From assembly GCF_030282825.1 (NCBI RefSeq), contig NZ_JASTZU010000059.1, positions 1-49,847 of the forward strand: a DNA stretch of 49,847 bases, written 5' to 3'. The translations under genes and the position numbers were made by a program. A model generated the notes under the pieces. It ran no database searches and was not told the DNA's origin. It saw nothing but the letters and a program-made list of their open reading frames with translations. Below, one piece after another: positions 42,287-49,847 of this stretch. Each line of letters begins with the position of its first letter. Position 1 is the stretch's first letter. This DNA is from Aquibacillus rhizosphaerae. Its GTDB lineage: Bacteria; Bacillota; Bacilli; Bacillales; Amphibacillaceae.

Positions 42287-43239
42287 GTTTTTAAACTTCC
42301 CTTTGCATCATAATATTTACCTTGCCAACTATCCCTTTCTTCTAATTCCTTGTCGATAGCATTTAATACATCCCATTTATTCAAACTCCACATAGGTCCT
42401 ATCAATAAATCAGGCGGACCATCACCGGTAATACGATGAATGATCATCTCTTTTGGAAGTAATTCAAGTTGATCGACCACTAATTTAATATAATCTTCTT
42501 TTGATAAGAACTTAAGGATCCCTTTTTCATATTGTTTTACCATGGGTGTTCCTTTTAATAAATGTAACAAGTGTATTTTAATACCTTGGACGTCCATCGC
42601 ACTTACTGTTTTTGCTGTATGCAACATCATTTCATCATCTTCACCAGGGAGCCCATTAATAATATGAGAACATATACGTATGTTATGTGTTCTTAGTTTT
42701 CTCACACCTTCTAAATAACAATCAAGATCATGCGCGCGATTAATTAAATTTGATGTTTCTTGGTGGACAGTTTGTAGTCCTAACTCAATCCATAAATAAG
42801 TACGCTCGTTTAACTCAGCTAAATATTCCACTACATCATCAGGTAGGCAATCCGGCCTTGTTGCAATCGATAGACCAACGACGTCGTCCTGAGCTAACAC
42901 CGTTTCAAATTTTTCGCGTAACTCTTCAGTGGGAGCATGCGTATTTGTATAAGCTTGAAAATAAGCCATATACTTTCCATTCTTCCACTTTTTGTGCATT
43001 TTGTTCTTAATTTCGTTGAATTGTGTTTCTAGGTCATCTACCCGATTACCCGCAAAATCACCACTACCAGCTGCAGAACAAAAGGTGCAACCACCGTAAG
43101 CAACTGTGCCATCTCGATTTGGACAATCAAATCCTCCATCAAGTGCTACTTTAAAGACTTTATGTCCAAATTCATTTTTTAAGTGGTAGTTCCAAGAATG
43201 GTACCTTTTTTGGTCGAAAGAATACGGAAATGGATGCAA
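42280..43239 (-). CDS. mnmL: Radical SAM enzyme MnmL (YtqA)
   Basis: 319 residues. TTG 43239 is chosen because AAAGGAG lies 9 bp upstream and the frame then starts MHPFPYSFDQKRYHSWNYH, as in homologues; the longer frame includes the ribosome binding site itself. The iron-sulfur cysteines are in FDCPNRDGT and GGCTFCSAAGSGDF. ATRPDCLPDDV and ELGLQTVHQETSNLINR follow. The family (TIGR01212-type, YtqA) makes nm5U from cmnm5U on tRNA ahead of MnmM. Operon order mnmL-mnmM is as in B. subtilis. Confidence 0.88.
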   Translation of the reverse strand: MHPFPYSFDQKRYHSWNYHLKNEFGHKVFKVALDGGFDCPNRDGTVAYGGCTFCSAAGSGDFAGNRVDDLETQFNEIKNKMHKKWKNGKYMAYFQAYTNTHAPTEELREKFETVLAQDDVVGLSIATRPDCLPDDVVEYLAELNERTYLWIELGLQTVHQETSNLINRAHDLDCYLEGVRKLRTHNIRICSHIINGLPGEDDEMMLHTAKTVSAMDVQGIKIHLLHLLKGTPMVKQYEKGILKFLSKEDYIKLVVDQLELLPKEMIIHRITGDGPPDLLIGPMWSLNKWDVLNAIDKELEERDSWQGKYYDAKGSLKTC

Positions 43240-43386
43240 TAGAAAAATCTCCTTTAAGAACAAATTATAGCTTATATTGTAGCAGAATAATTAAATTTGG
43301 AAAAACAACATTTAATGTACAGAAGACAAATTTTCCCACGCATGGATAAGTCGAATTTAACCAACTTAATAAATGAGGTGATTATT

Positions 43387-43668
43387 ATGGCAACAAGGGA
43401 ATCCGTTGATAATCTAATCAGTCAAGCAAACGCGTGTATCTCTGAGGCTGAAAATCAATTAGATATAACCAATCGTAATGGCTATGAAATTGATAGTGCT
43501 TACTCGGAAGCGCAACGCAAATTGGCTGATATGGAGCAGGAAATACAAAAGTTGATGGATAGTGCTAGTCACCAACAAAGAGATCAGTTACATCGTGTTC
43601 ATTTAGCTGTTAGTCAGCATATGAATGATATGGTGTTAGATCGTATTCAAATGGATCAATCTGAATGA
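43387..43668 (+). CDS. ytzC: DUF2524 small helical protein, YtzC-like
   Basis: 93 residues from ATG 43387, preceded by GAGGTG; the longer upstream frame has no ribosome binding site and overlaps the mnmL promoter region. It is all-helical and Gln/Asp-rich: MATRESVDNLISQANACISE at the start, and YSEAQRKLADMEQEIQKLMD later. It matches YtzC (DUF2524) by sequence style and by position between mnmL and leuS. Function unknown. Confidence 0.83.
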   Translation: MATRESVDNLISQANACISEAENQLDITNRNGYEIDSAYSEAQRKLADMEQEIQKLMDSASHQQRDQLHRVHLAVSQHMNDMVLDRIQMDQSE

Positions 43669-43670
43669 TA

Positions 43671-43718
43671 AAAAGAGAGTCCTTATCTGATTGCAATATA
43701 GGTAAGGGCTCTTTTTTT
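43671..43718 (+). terminator. Terminator after ytzC
   Basis: AAAAGAGAGTCCTTATC pairs with GGTAAGGGCTCTTTT with small mismatches, followed by T7. Confidence 0.85.
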
Positions 43719-43961
43719 ATTGTCCAGAAATTATATTTCTAGAAGTGGTCAACATGTAGCAACAGCTGATCTCCAGCTCCTCAATTACAAGCCTCTATGT
43801 GGCCAAACAACATCACTTCGAGCTTGGCCTGTTCTTTTCTTGTTACATAAATGTTGACGATACCAATAATCTGAAAAGTTAAAATTTAATAAAGTAGCTA
43901 TATATCAGTCGGATTGTGTCGATATACTACAAGTTCACTTAAAAAAAAGGGAGAGTTACAC

Positions 43962-44924
43962 ATGTATATAAAAAGACTAATTATCCTGTTTTTTCTGGCA
44001 ATCTTTTTAGTCGGTTGTTCAGATCAAGAGGTTGAAAATTCTATTGATGAAAAAGTGAAAATAGGAATTATGCTGTCAGATGTAGGGTTGGGGGATCAAT
44101 CTTTTAGCGATCTAGCATTTAGTGGTTTGATTAGAGCACGAGATGAATTAGGAATAATATTTGATTACCGGGAATTAGCTGAAACAGAAACGTATGAGAA
44201 TGGATTACGTGAATTAATAGAACAAGATAATGATATTATTATTGGACTTGGATTTATGGTCCAAGAAGATCTAGAGAAGGTTGCAAAAGACCATCCTAAT
44301 CAGCAATTCGTACTAATTGATTCAGAGTCTTCTTTAGAAAATGTTATTTCAGTTAACTTTAAGGCTGATCAAGGAAGTTATCTTGCTGGAATTGTTGCTG
44401 CATTTACAACGGAAACAAACAAGTTAGGATTTATTGGTGGCGAAGATAATCCAATTATCAATGATTTTGAACAAGGTTTTTCAGATGGTGCAAAATCGAT
44501 TAACCCAGATATTGAGATTCTTTCTACGTATGCTAATAATTTTGGAGATGATCAATTAGGTGCAAGTATTGCTAAAGAGATGATAGAAGAAGATGCGGAC
44601 GTTCTATTTGCTGCTGCAGGTTTTACCGGAGTGGGTGCCCTTACAGCAGCACAAGCAAATGGGGTATATGCAATTGGTGTAGATACAGATCAATACTATT
44701 ATGCAGAAAAAGCAGTGATTACATCGGTTCAGAAAAATTTGGATGTTGCGATCTTTCAGTTAGCTGAAACATTAGTTAATGACGGAAAGCTAGCAACAGA
44801 GAATATAGTGCTGGGCGTTAGCAATGAGGGTGTAGGGCTTGCTCCATTAAGGGTAATAGAATATCCAGAATCAGTAACTAATCGAATCGAATCAGCTAAA
44901 CAAGAACTAGCGAAAGGTAATTAG
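43962..44924 (+). CDS. BMP-family substrate-binding lipoprotein, probably a chemoreceptor partner
   Basis: 320 residues from ATG 43962 (AAGGGAGAG upstream). A lipoprotein signal ends in FLVGC with Cys19. The mature protein is of the BMP/PnrA-like periplasmic-binding fold: IGIMLSDVGLGDQSFSDLAF, IIGLGFMVQEDLEKVAKDHP, NFKADQGSYLAGIVAAF, GFIGGEDNPIINDFEQGF, ADVLFAAAGFTGVGALTAAQ and AIGVDTDQYY. These proteins bind nucleosides or related ligands. No ABC permease or ATPase is beside it. Its stop codon is directly followed by the start of a chemoreceptor gene, which suggests sensing rather than transport. Confidence 0.85.
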   Translation: MYIKRLIILFFLAIFLVGCSDQEVENSIDEKVKIGIMLSDVGLGDQSFSDLAFSGLIRARDELGIIFDYRELAETETYENGLRELIEQDNDIIIGLGFMVQEDLEKVAKDHPNQQFVLIDSESSLENVISVNFKADQGSYLAGIVAAFTTETNKLGFIGGEDNPIINDFEQGFSDGAKSINPDIEILSTYANNFGDDQLGASIAKEMIEEDADVLFAAAGFTGVGALTAAQANGVYAIGVDTDQYYYAEKAVITSVQKNLDVAIFQLAETLVNDGKLATENIVLGVSNEGVGLAPLRVIEYPESVTNRIESAKQELAKGN

Positions 44925-46583
44925 GTGAAAAACATGTCTATAAAGAAAAAACTTTTACTAAATACAATTAGCATCGTTGTTTTAGCAACAATAATTATTG
45001 CCTTTATTATTTTCAATATGTTAAAAATTCAATCATCGAATCAAGACCAAGTAGATATTTTATTAAACATTGAGAAGTTTCAGTCTGAGGTAAAGTCTGC
45101 ACAACAAAGCTTGAGTAACTTTTCTTTTCAAGGAACAGATGCTTTAAAAGAAGAAACATCACAATCAATTGAAAAAGCTGACGTGTTATTAGAACAATTG
45201 ACTTCTACAGTAGATAATGAAAAAAGCCAGGAGTACTTAAATAAAGTTACAGATAAGTATAATAGTTGGAAGCCGAATACCATTACTGCTATAAATGACC
45301 GAGATCTTTCAGAAGCAAAAAAACAATCAGTACGCATTAACGGCTTACTTAATGATACGTATATGCTCAATTTATATTCAGAAGAAGCGTATCAAACGAT
45401 GCAAGATAACTTAAAACAACAAGTTAATTTCATTATTATTGCTTCTTCCGTAGGTGTGGTTTTATTGATTATATTAGCGTTAATCGTGTCTAATCGAATC
45501 ACTTCGCCTATTACTAAATCATTAAAGTTACTAGCAGAAAATGCAGAAGAAGTAGCAGCTGGTAATTTAGTAGTTAGTCCTATAAATTATAACAAAAGTG
45601 ATGAATTAGGTGCTTTGAACGAGTCCTTCACACAGATGGTCGATCAATTAAGAAGTTTATTGACTTCTATTGGCGGTGTTGGGAAAAAAGTTGAAACGTT
45701 TGCTATTAATATCGAGGAAGAGAACAATGTATTAACTGAAATAAATCAACAAGTATCTATTTCAACGGATGAGCTGGCAGCAGGTACACAAACTATTTCT
45801 GAAGATCTCCAAGATGCAGTAACACGTATCGAACAGATGGATAAGGATTTTGGAAACAATGTGAGCTATACAGAACAGTCGGTTGCTTACGGTAGTGAAG
45901 CAATTGAAGCAGTTAAATCTGGTCAACAAGCGATTGAAACTCAGCGTAAGTTAATCCAAGAAAATTCAGAGACAACAAATAAAATAGAGGCATCAACAAA
46001 AACCTTTATAGATTATACAACCAAGATAGAACACATGGCTAATACAGTTTCTGAAATTGCTAATCAAACAAATTTGTTAGCTCTTAATGCTGCGATTGAA
46101 GCGGCGCGCGCAGGAGAAGCAGGAAAAGGTTTTGCGGTAGTTGCAGATGAAGTGCGCAAACTTGCTGAAGAAACTTCTCAAGCAACGAATCATATATTTG
46201 ACATGGTTTCCTTTATTCAAACAGGAATAAAAGAGATAACTACTGAAGTAAATCGAGGCGTAACGATTGTTGAAGAAGAACAGAAATCAATGGAAGTTAC
46301 TACAGCAGCATTTGACAATATTGACCATCGAGTTACTGCGATTACAAGTGAATTAGACTTACTATTAAAAGGAATGCAGAACTCTAAGTCTTTAGGAGCT
46401 AACGTTCTAGAAAATGTAGAAAGTATAAGTGCTGTTGTTGAAGAATCAGCAGCAGGAAATCAACAAATCTCTGCTTCTACAGAAGAACAATTAAAAGCCT
46501 TTAAGAATATGGTTAAAAAAGTGACTGAAATGAGACAGTTAACAGATGAACTGAATACATCTGTTAATAAATTTAATTTATAA
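44925..46583 (+). CDS. Methyl-accepting chemotaxis protein
   Basis: 552 residues (GTG 44925, or ATG 44934). TM1 lies at about 10-31 and TM2 at about 167-189. Between them is a 135-residue helical bundle sensor, without a Cache or other small-ligand pocket that I can recognise. A HAMP domain follows ([14 protein letters not shown]), then the long signalling coiled coil with the hairpin tip [19 protein letters not shown] near 375-393 and [15 protein letters not shown] after it. It starts immediately after the BMP lipoprotein gene. The small sensor domain fits detection of a docked binding protein. Confidence 0.93.
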   Translation: MKNMSIKKKLLLNTISIVVLATIIIAFIIFNMLKIQSSNQDQVDILLNIEKFQSEVKSAQQSLSNFSFQGTDALKEETSQSIEKADVLLEQLTSTVDNEKSQEYLNKVTDKYNSWKPNTITAINDRDLSEAKKQSVRINGLLNDTYMLNLYSEEAYQTMQDNLKQQVNFIIIASSVGVVLLIILALIVSNRITSPITKSLKLLAENAEEVAAGNLVVSPINYNKSDELGALNESFTQMVDQLRSLLTSIGGVGKKVETFAINIEEENNVLTEINQQVSISTDELAAGTQTISEDLQDAVTRIEQMDKDFGNNVSYTEQSVAYGSEAIEAVKSGQQAIETQRKLIQENSETTNKIEASTKTFIDYTTKIEHMANTVSEIANQTNLLALNAAIEAARAGEAGKGFAVVADEVRKLAEETSQATNHIFDMVSFIQTGIKEITTEVNRGVTIVEEEQKSMEVTTAAFDNIDHRVTAITSELDLLLKGMQNSKSLGANVLENVESISAVVEESAAGNQQISASTEEQLKAFKNMVKKVTEMRQLTDELNTSVNKFNL

Positions 46584-46627
46584 AATTGTCTAGGTGCCAA
46601 ACACTGAATTGAATAAGGTGGCAAACC

Positions 46628-46656
46628 TTGACAAAGAGGAACGCTTTCTTTAAAAT
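46628..46656 (+). promoter_or_regulatory. leuS promoter
   Basis: TTGACA (46628-46633), a 17-bp spacer and TAAAAT (46651-46656), just before the T-box leader. Confidence 0.75.
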
Positions 46657-46669
46657 ACGATTACAATAA

Positions 46670-46910
46670 CTAGTGAACGACGATGAGAAGGAATACTAGT
46701 AAGGTAAACAGGTAGAAGAGAGATAACGGTAGGTGCAAGTTATCCCTGTACTTTACGAACTCACCTTTAAAGTCGCAAAAGTGAAGATAGTAACTTTTGC
46801 CGTATTCCGCGTTAAGGATACAAAGCGGGCGCATGCTACAAGCGCTAATGTTGGGTGGTACCGCGGGAATTCAAGCTCTCGTCCCATTTAGGGATTGAGG
46901 GCTTTTTTGT
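46670..46910 (+). ncRNA. T-box leader (tRNA-Leu responsive)
   Basis: A complete T-box. Stem I begins near 46680. The specifier loop carries CTC (46760-46762, Leu) in GAACTCACC. The T-box core GGGTGGTACCGCG is at 46853-46865; its TGGT matches the ACCA end of tRNA-Leu with A73. A terminator stem (AGCTCTCGTCCC with GGATTGAGGGCT) and T run end at about 46908. Uncharged tRNA-Leu should allow read-through into leuS. Confidence 0.95.
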
Positions 46911-46980
46911 ATTCAATAAGAACAAGTGTTCTTTTTGCTAACAAACATAAAAAAATCAGAAACTCAAGGAGGCATGACTT

Positions 46981-49398
46981 ATGTCATTTAATCATAATAA
47001 AATTGAGGCGAGATGGCGTAATTATTGGCTAGAGAACAAGACATTTAAAACTAATTCGGATACGAATAAGGAAAAATTTTATGCACTTGATATGTTTCCC
47101 TATCCATCAGGTGCTGGACTGCATGTAGGACATCCGGAGGGATATACAGCAACTGATATTATTTCTAGGATGAAACGGATGCAAGGATATGAAGTACTTC
47201 ACCCTATGGGATGGGATGCATTCGGTTTGCCAGCGGAACAGTATGCTTTAGATACAGGTAATGATCCTGCTGACTTTACTAAACATAATATAGAAACGTT
47301 TCGTCGTCAGATTCAAGCGTTAGGTTTTTCCTATGATTGGGATCGTGAGATAAATACTACCGATCCACATTACTACAAGTGGACACAATGGATTTTTCTA
47401 AAGCTATATGAAAATGGTTTAGCTTATATTGATGAGGTTGCGGTTAACTGGTGCCCAGCTTTAGGCACGGTTCTTGCAAATGAAGAAGTAATTGATGGGA
47501 AAAGTGAGCGTGGTGGGCATCCTGTTGTACGAAAGCCTATGAAACAATGGATGTTAAAAATTACAGCTTACGCAGATCGATTACTAGAAGATTTAGAAGA
47601 TTTAGATTGGCCGGAGAGTATTAAGGATATGCAACGAAATTGGATTGGTCGATCTGAAGGAGCAGAAGTCCATTTTGGAATAGATGGCTTTGAAGAAAGT
47701 TTTACTGTATTTACAACCAGACCAGATACGTTGTACGGTGCAACATATACTGTATTAGCACCGGAACATCCATTTGTTGAAAAGATTGTTACAAACGAAC
47801 AAAAGGAAGCAGTAAATAACTATATAGACCAGGTAACCGCTAAAAGTGATTTAGAAAGAACCGATTTAGCAAAAGACAAAACGGGTGTATTTACTGGTGC
47901 ATATGCAGTTAACCCAGTTAATGGAGAAAAACTTCCTATATGGGTTGCTGACTATGTCTTGATGACTTATGGATCAGGGGCAATTATGGCAGTTCCTGCT
48001 CACGATGAACGAGACTATGAATTCGCTAAAAAGTTCAGTTTAAATATTATTCCTGTTTTAGAAGGCGGCAACGTAGAGGAAGAAGCATACACAGGAGATG
48101 GAAAACATATCAACTCCGGATTCTTGGACGGATTGAATAAAGAGGATGCCATTGAAAAGGTGATTGAATGGTTAGTTGAAAATGAAAAAGGCGAGAAAAA
48201 AGTTACGTATCGTCTAAGAGATTGGTTGTTCAGTCGTCAAAGATACTGGGGAGAGCCTATTCCTATTATTCATTGGGAAGATGGATCAATGACAGGAGTA
48301 GCTGAAGAAGAGCTTCCACTTGTTTTACCTAAAACTTCAGAAATCAAACCATCAGGCACTGGCGAATCGCCACTTGCTATTATTAGCGATTGGGTCAATG
48401 TTGTTGATCCAAAGACAGGAATGAAAGGTCGTCGGGAAACAAATACAATGCCGCAATGGGCAGGTAGTTGCTGGTATTTCTTGCGTTTTATTGATCCTGA
48501 AAATGATGAAAGCTTTGCTGATTATGATTACTTGCAAAAATGGCTACCAGTCGATACTTATATTGGTGGTGCTGAACATGCGGTACTCCATTTACTTTAC
48601 GCTCGTTTCTGGCATAAATTTCTTTATGACATCGGTGTAGTACCAACAAAAGAACCTTTCCAAAAATTATATAATCAAGGTATGATTTTGGGTGAAAATA
48701 ATGAAAAAATGAGTAAGTCAAAAGGGAATGTCGTCAATCCAGATGAGATCGTTGAAAGCCATGGTGCTGATACACTAAGACTTTATGAAATGTTTATGGG
48801 TCCACTAGATGCATCCATCGCTTGGTCAACAAATGGTTTGGATGGATCGCGTAGATTTCTTGATCGAATATGGCGTTTATATATCAATGATGAGGATAAA
48901 TTAACTTCTAGAATTGTGGATAGTGTAACAAATGATGAATTAGAAAGAAGTTACCACGAGACAATTAAAAAGGTGACAGAGAACTTTGAAGATTTGCGTT
49001 TTAATACTGGAATATCCCAAATGATGGTTTTCATTAATGAAGCTTATAAAGTGGAAGAAATCTCAAAGGATTATGCGGAAGGATTTGTGAAAATATTGTC
49101 TCCTGTCGCGCCACACCTAGCAGAAGAGCTTTGGGAAAAACTAGGTTATGACGAAACGATATCTTATCAAGCATGGCCAGCATATGATGAAGCTAAATTA
49201 GTTGAGAATGAAGTTGAAATCGTAATTCAAGTTATGGGTAAGGTAAGAGCGAAAATACTGGTGGATAAAAATGCATCTAGAGAAGAGTTAGAGAAGCAAG
49301 CTCTAGAGAATGAATCTATAAAAGAAAGACTAGAAGGAAAGACAGTTAGAAAAATTATAGCTGTCCCTGGTAAACTAGTTAATATCGTTGCAAATTAA
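46981..49398 (+). CDS. leuS: Leucyl-tRNA synthetase
   Basis: 805 residues, the usual bacterial LeuRS size. Class I motifs: the HIGH equivalent HVGHPEGY near residue 47 after PYPSGAGL, and KMSKSKGN near 576. The editing domain shows [14 protein letters not shown] and [16 protein letters not shown]. It charges tRNA-Leu with leucine. ATG 46981 has AAGGAGGC upstream. Leucine supply is sensed through the T-box leader in front. Confidence 0.98.
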   Translation: MSFNHNKIEARWRNYWLENKTFKTNSDTNKEKFYALDMFPYPSGAGLHVGHPEGYTATDIISRMKRMQGYEVLHPMGWDAFGLPAEQYALDTGNDPADFTKHNIETFRRQIQALGFSYDWDREINTTDPHYYKWTQWIFLKLYENGLAYIDEVAVNWCPALGTVLANEEVIDGKSERGGHPVVRKPMKQWMLKITAYADRLLEDLEDLDWPESIKDMQRNWIGRSEGAEVHFGIDGFEESFTVFTTRPDTLYGATYTVLAPEHPFVEKIVTNEQKEAVNNYIDQVTAKSDLERTDLAKDKTGVFTGAYAVNPVNGEKLPIWVADYVLMTYGSGAIMAVPAHDERDYEFAKKFSLNIIPVLEGGNVEEEAYTGDGKHINSGFLDGLNKEDAIEKVIEWLVENEKGEKKVTYRLRDWLFSRQRYWGEPIPIIHWEDGSMTGVAEEELPLVLPKTSEIKPSGTGESPLAIISDWVNVVDPKTGMKGRRETNTMPQWAGSCWYFLRFIDPENDESFADYDYLQKWLPVDTYIGGAEHAVLHLLYARFWHKFLYDIGVVPTKEPFQKLYNQGMILGENNEKMSKSKGNVVNPDEIVESHGADTLRLYEMFMGPLDASIAWSTNGLDGSRRFLDRIWRLYINDEDKLTSRIVDSVTNDELERSYHETIKKVTENFEDLRFNTGISQMMVFINEAYKVEEISKDYAEGFVKILSPVAPHLAEELWEKLGYDETISYQAWPAYDEAKLVENEVEIVIQVMGKVRAKILVDKNASREELEKQALENESIKERLEGKTVRKIIAVPGKLVNIVAN

Positions 49399-49400
49399 TT

Positions 49401-49446
49401 AAAGAGAGTTGCTTTTGCGAAATGCGAGAGCATCTCTCTTTTTATT
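49401..49446 (+). terminator. Terminator after leuS
   Basis: AAAGAGAG..TGC pairs with GCA.CTCTCTTT around an imperfect inner stem, with a T run. Confidence 0.8.
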
Positions 49447-49551
49447 ATTGCCTCGCAAGAGATGTAAACTATTCCTTTATTGTACTTAATTTAAGTGATG
49501 TCTAGAAAATATATTGGTAGATATTAGATAAAGAAACTAGGACACATTATG

Positions 49552-49580
49552 TTGACTTCTATTCTTAATCCGTGTAATAT
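49552..49580 (+). promoter_or_regulatory. rRNA operon promoter P1
   Basis: TTGACT (49552-49557), 17-bp spacer, TAATAT (49575-49580). Confidence 0.7.
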
Positions 49581-49643
49581 AAACGTTGCTGTCACGTTTA
49601 ATCATATTTTAAAAGGTTTAGCAGAAACAACCAAAAATTGGAA

Positions 49644-49672
49644 TTGACATTATTCGTCAGCAATGATAGAAT
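49644..49672 (+). promoter_or_regulatory. rRNA operon promoter P2
   Basis: TTGACA (49644-49649), 17-bp spacer, TAGAAT (49667-49672). Downstream the leader has GATCTTTGAAAACTGAAC, typical of Bacillaceae pre-16S leaders. Tandem promoters about 92 bp apart are the usual rrn arrangement. Confidence 0.85.
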
Positions 49673-49795
49673 TTAGTTACTGTCGCTGATAGGCGATAGG
49701 CAGATAAATGAACATTGATCTTTGAAAACTGAACAAAACAATCAGTATGTTAAAGTAAGAAAAAAGCTAGTTAAGTAATGAGCAACCAAGCTCAC

Positions 49796-49847
49796 ATTTT
49801 ATGGAGAGTTTGATCTTGGCTCAGGACGAACGCTGGCGGCGTGCCTA
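49796..49847 (+). rRNA. rrs: 16S rRNA, 5' end (cut by window edge)
   Basis: GGAGAGTTTGATCTTGGCTC, then AGGACGAACGCTGGCGGCGT, is the universal 5' start of 16S rRNA. The mature 5' end is estimated from the TTTTATGGAG boundary. The rest is beyond the window. Confidence 0.97.

Overview
The window looks like chromosomal core sequence of a low-GC, spore-forming Gram-positive bacterium of the Bacillaceae, most like the halotolerant Oceanobacillus/Virgibacillus-type lineages. The reasons are AT-rich DNA with strong GGAGG ribosome binding sites, the sporulation gene kapB, a leuS T-box, an FMN riboswitch, LexA (DinR)- and Fur-type boxes, and gene neighbourhoods that follow Bacillus subtilis blocks (yuiBCD; kapB-patB-yugF-yugI-yuzA-pgi-yugN-yugO; menA/menFDHBE; ytkD-ytlACD-metK-asnB-ytoA-ytpB-mnmLM-ytzC-leuS). 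Genus and species cannot be fixed from these data.

Layout. 1-650: right end of an ISL3-type insertion sequence, then a palindromic intergenic repeat. 900-4330: yuiB, yuiC (3D-domain wall enzyme), yuiD, a spore-coat-like gene with an unusual translation-start hairpin, and deoD. 4450-6910: single-gene ptsH (HPr) with a cre-like box, then the K+/H+ antiporter pair khtTU. 6960-14780: kapB, a small membrane protein, a complete Cu/Zn superoxide dismutase lipoprotein behind a possible leader peptide, patB, yugF, yugI, yuzA, pgi, yugN and the K+ channel yugO. 14950-16990: an M42 aminopeptidase and the FMN-riboswitch-controlled riboflavin transporter ribU.

17080-27100 is the menaquinone locus. menI and menA lie on the minus strand; menF-menD-menH-menB and then menE lie on the plus strand. 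Between menB and menE sit a terminator, a composite palindromic repeat related to the one at 431-643, and an ACT-domain gene. No menC is present; a GNAT acetyltransferase follows menE. 27200-29620: an SOS-type Y-family polymerase with a LexA box and a clamp-binding motif, divergent from an orphan siderophore-type ABC ATPase behind two Fur-like boxes. 29660-31770: small conserved proteins, a secreted protein and the Nudix hydrolase ytkD. 31840-34430: a three-gene NMT1/THI5-type ABC importer without a TPP riboswitch, with a small hairpin leader.

34570-49400: a DCC-family protein, metK (no S-box seen), asnB, a C39-like peptidase, the carbonic-anhydrase-like ytoA, the sesquarterpene synthase ytpB, the tRNA wobble-uridine genes mnmL-mnmM, ytzC, a BMP-type lipoprotein directly joined to a methyl-accepting chemotaxis protein, and leuS under a T-box. 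The window ends with two consensus promoters, an rRNA leader and the first ~50 nt of a 16S rRNA gene.

Much of the window is ordinary core genome. The least explained parts are the composite palindromic repeat and its invasion of the men operon, the hairpin around the coat-like start codon, the BMP-lipoprotein/chemoreceptor pair, the inverted-repeat cluster before yugF, the leader ORF before sodC, and the structured leaders before menF and ytlA. I found no CRISPR array, no tRNA, no prophage and no recognisable defence island.
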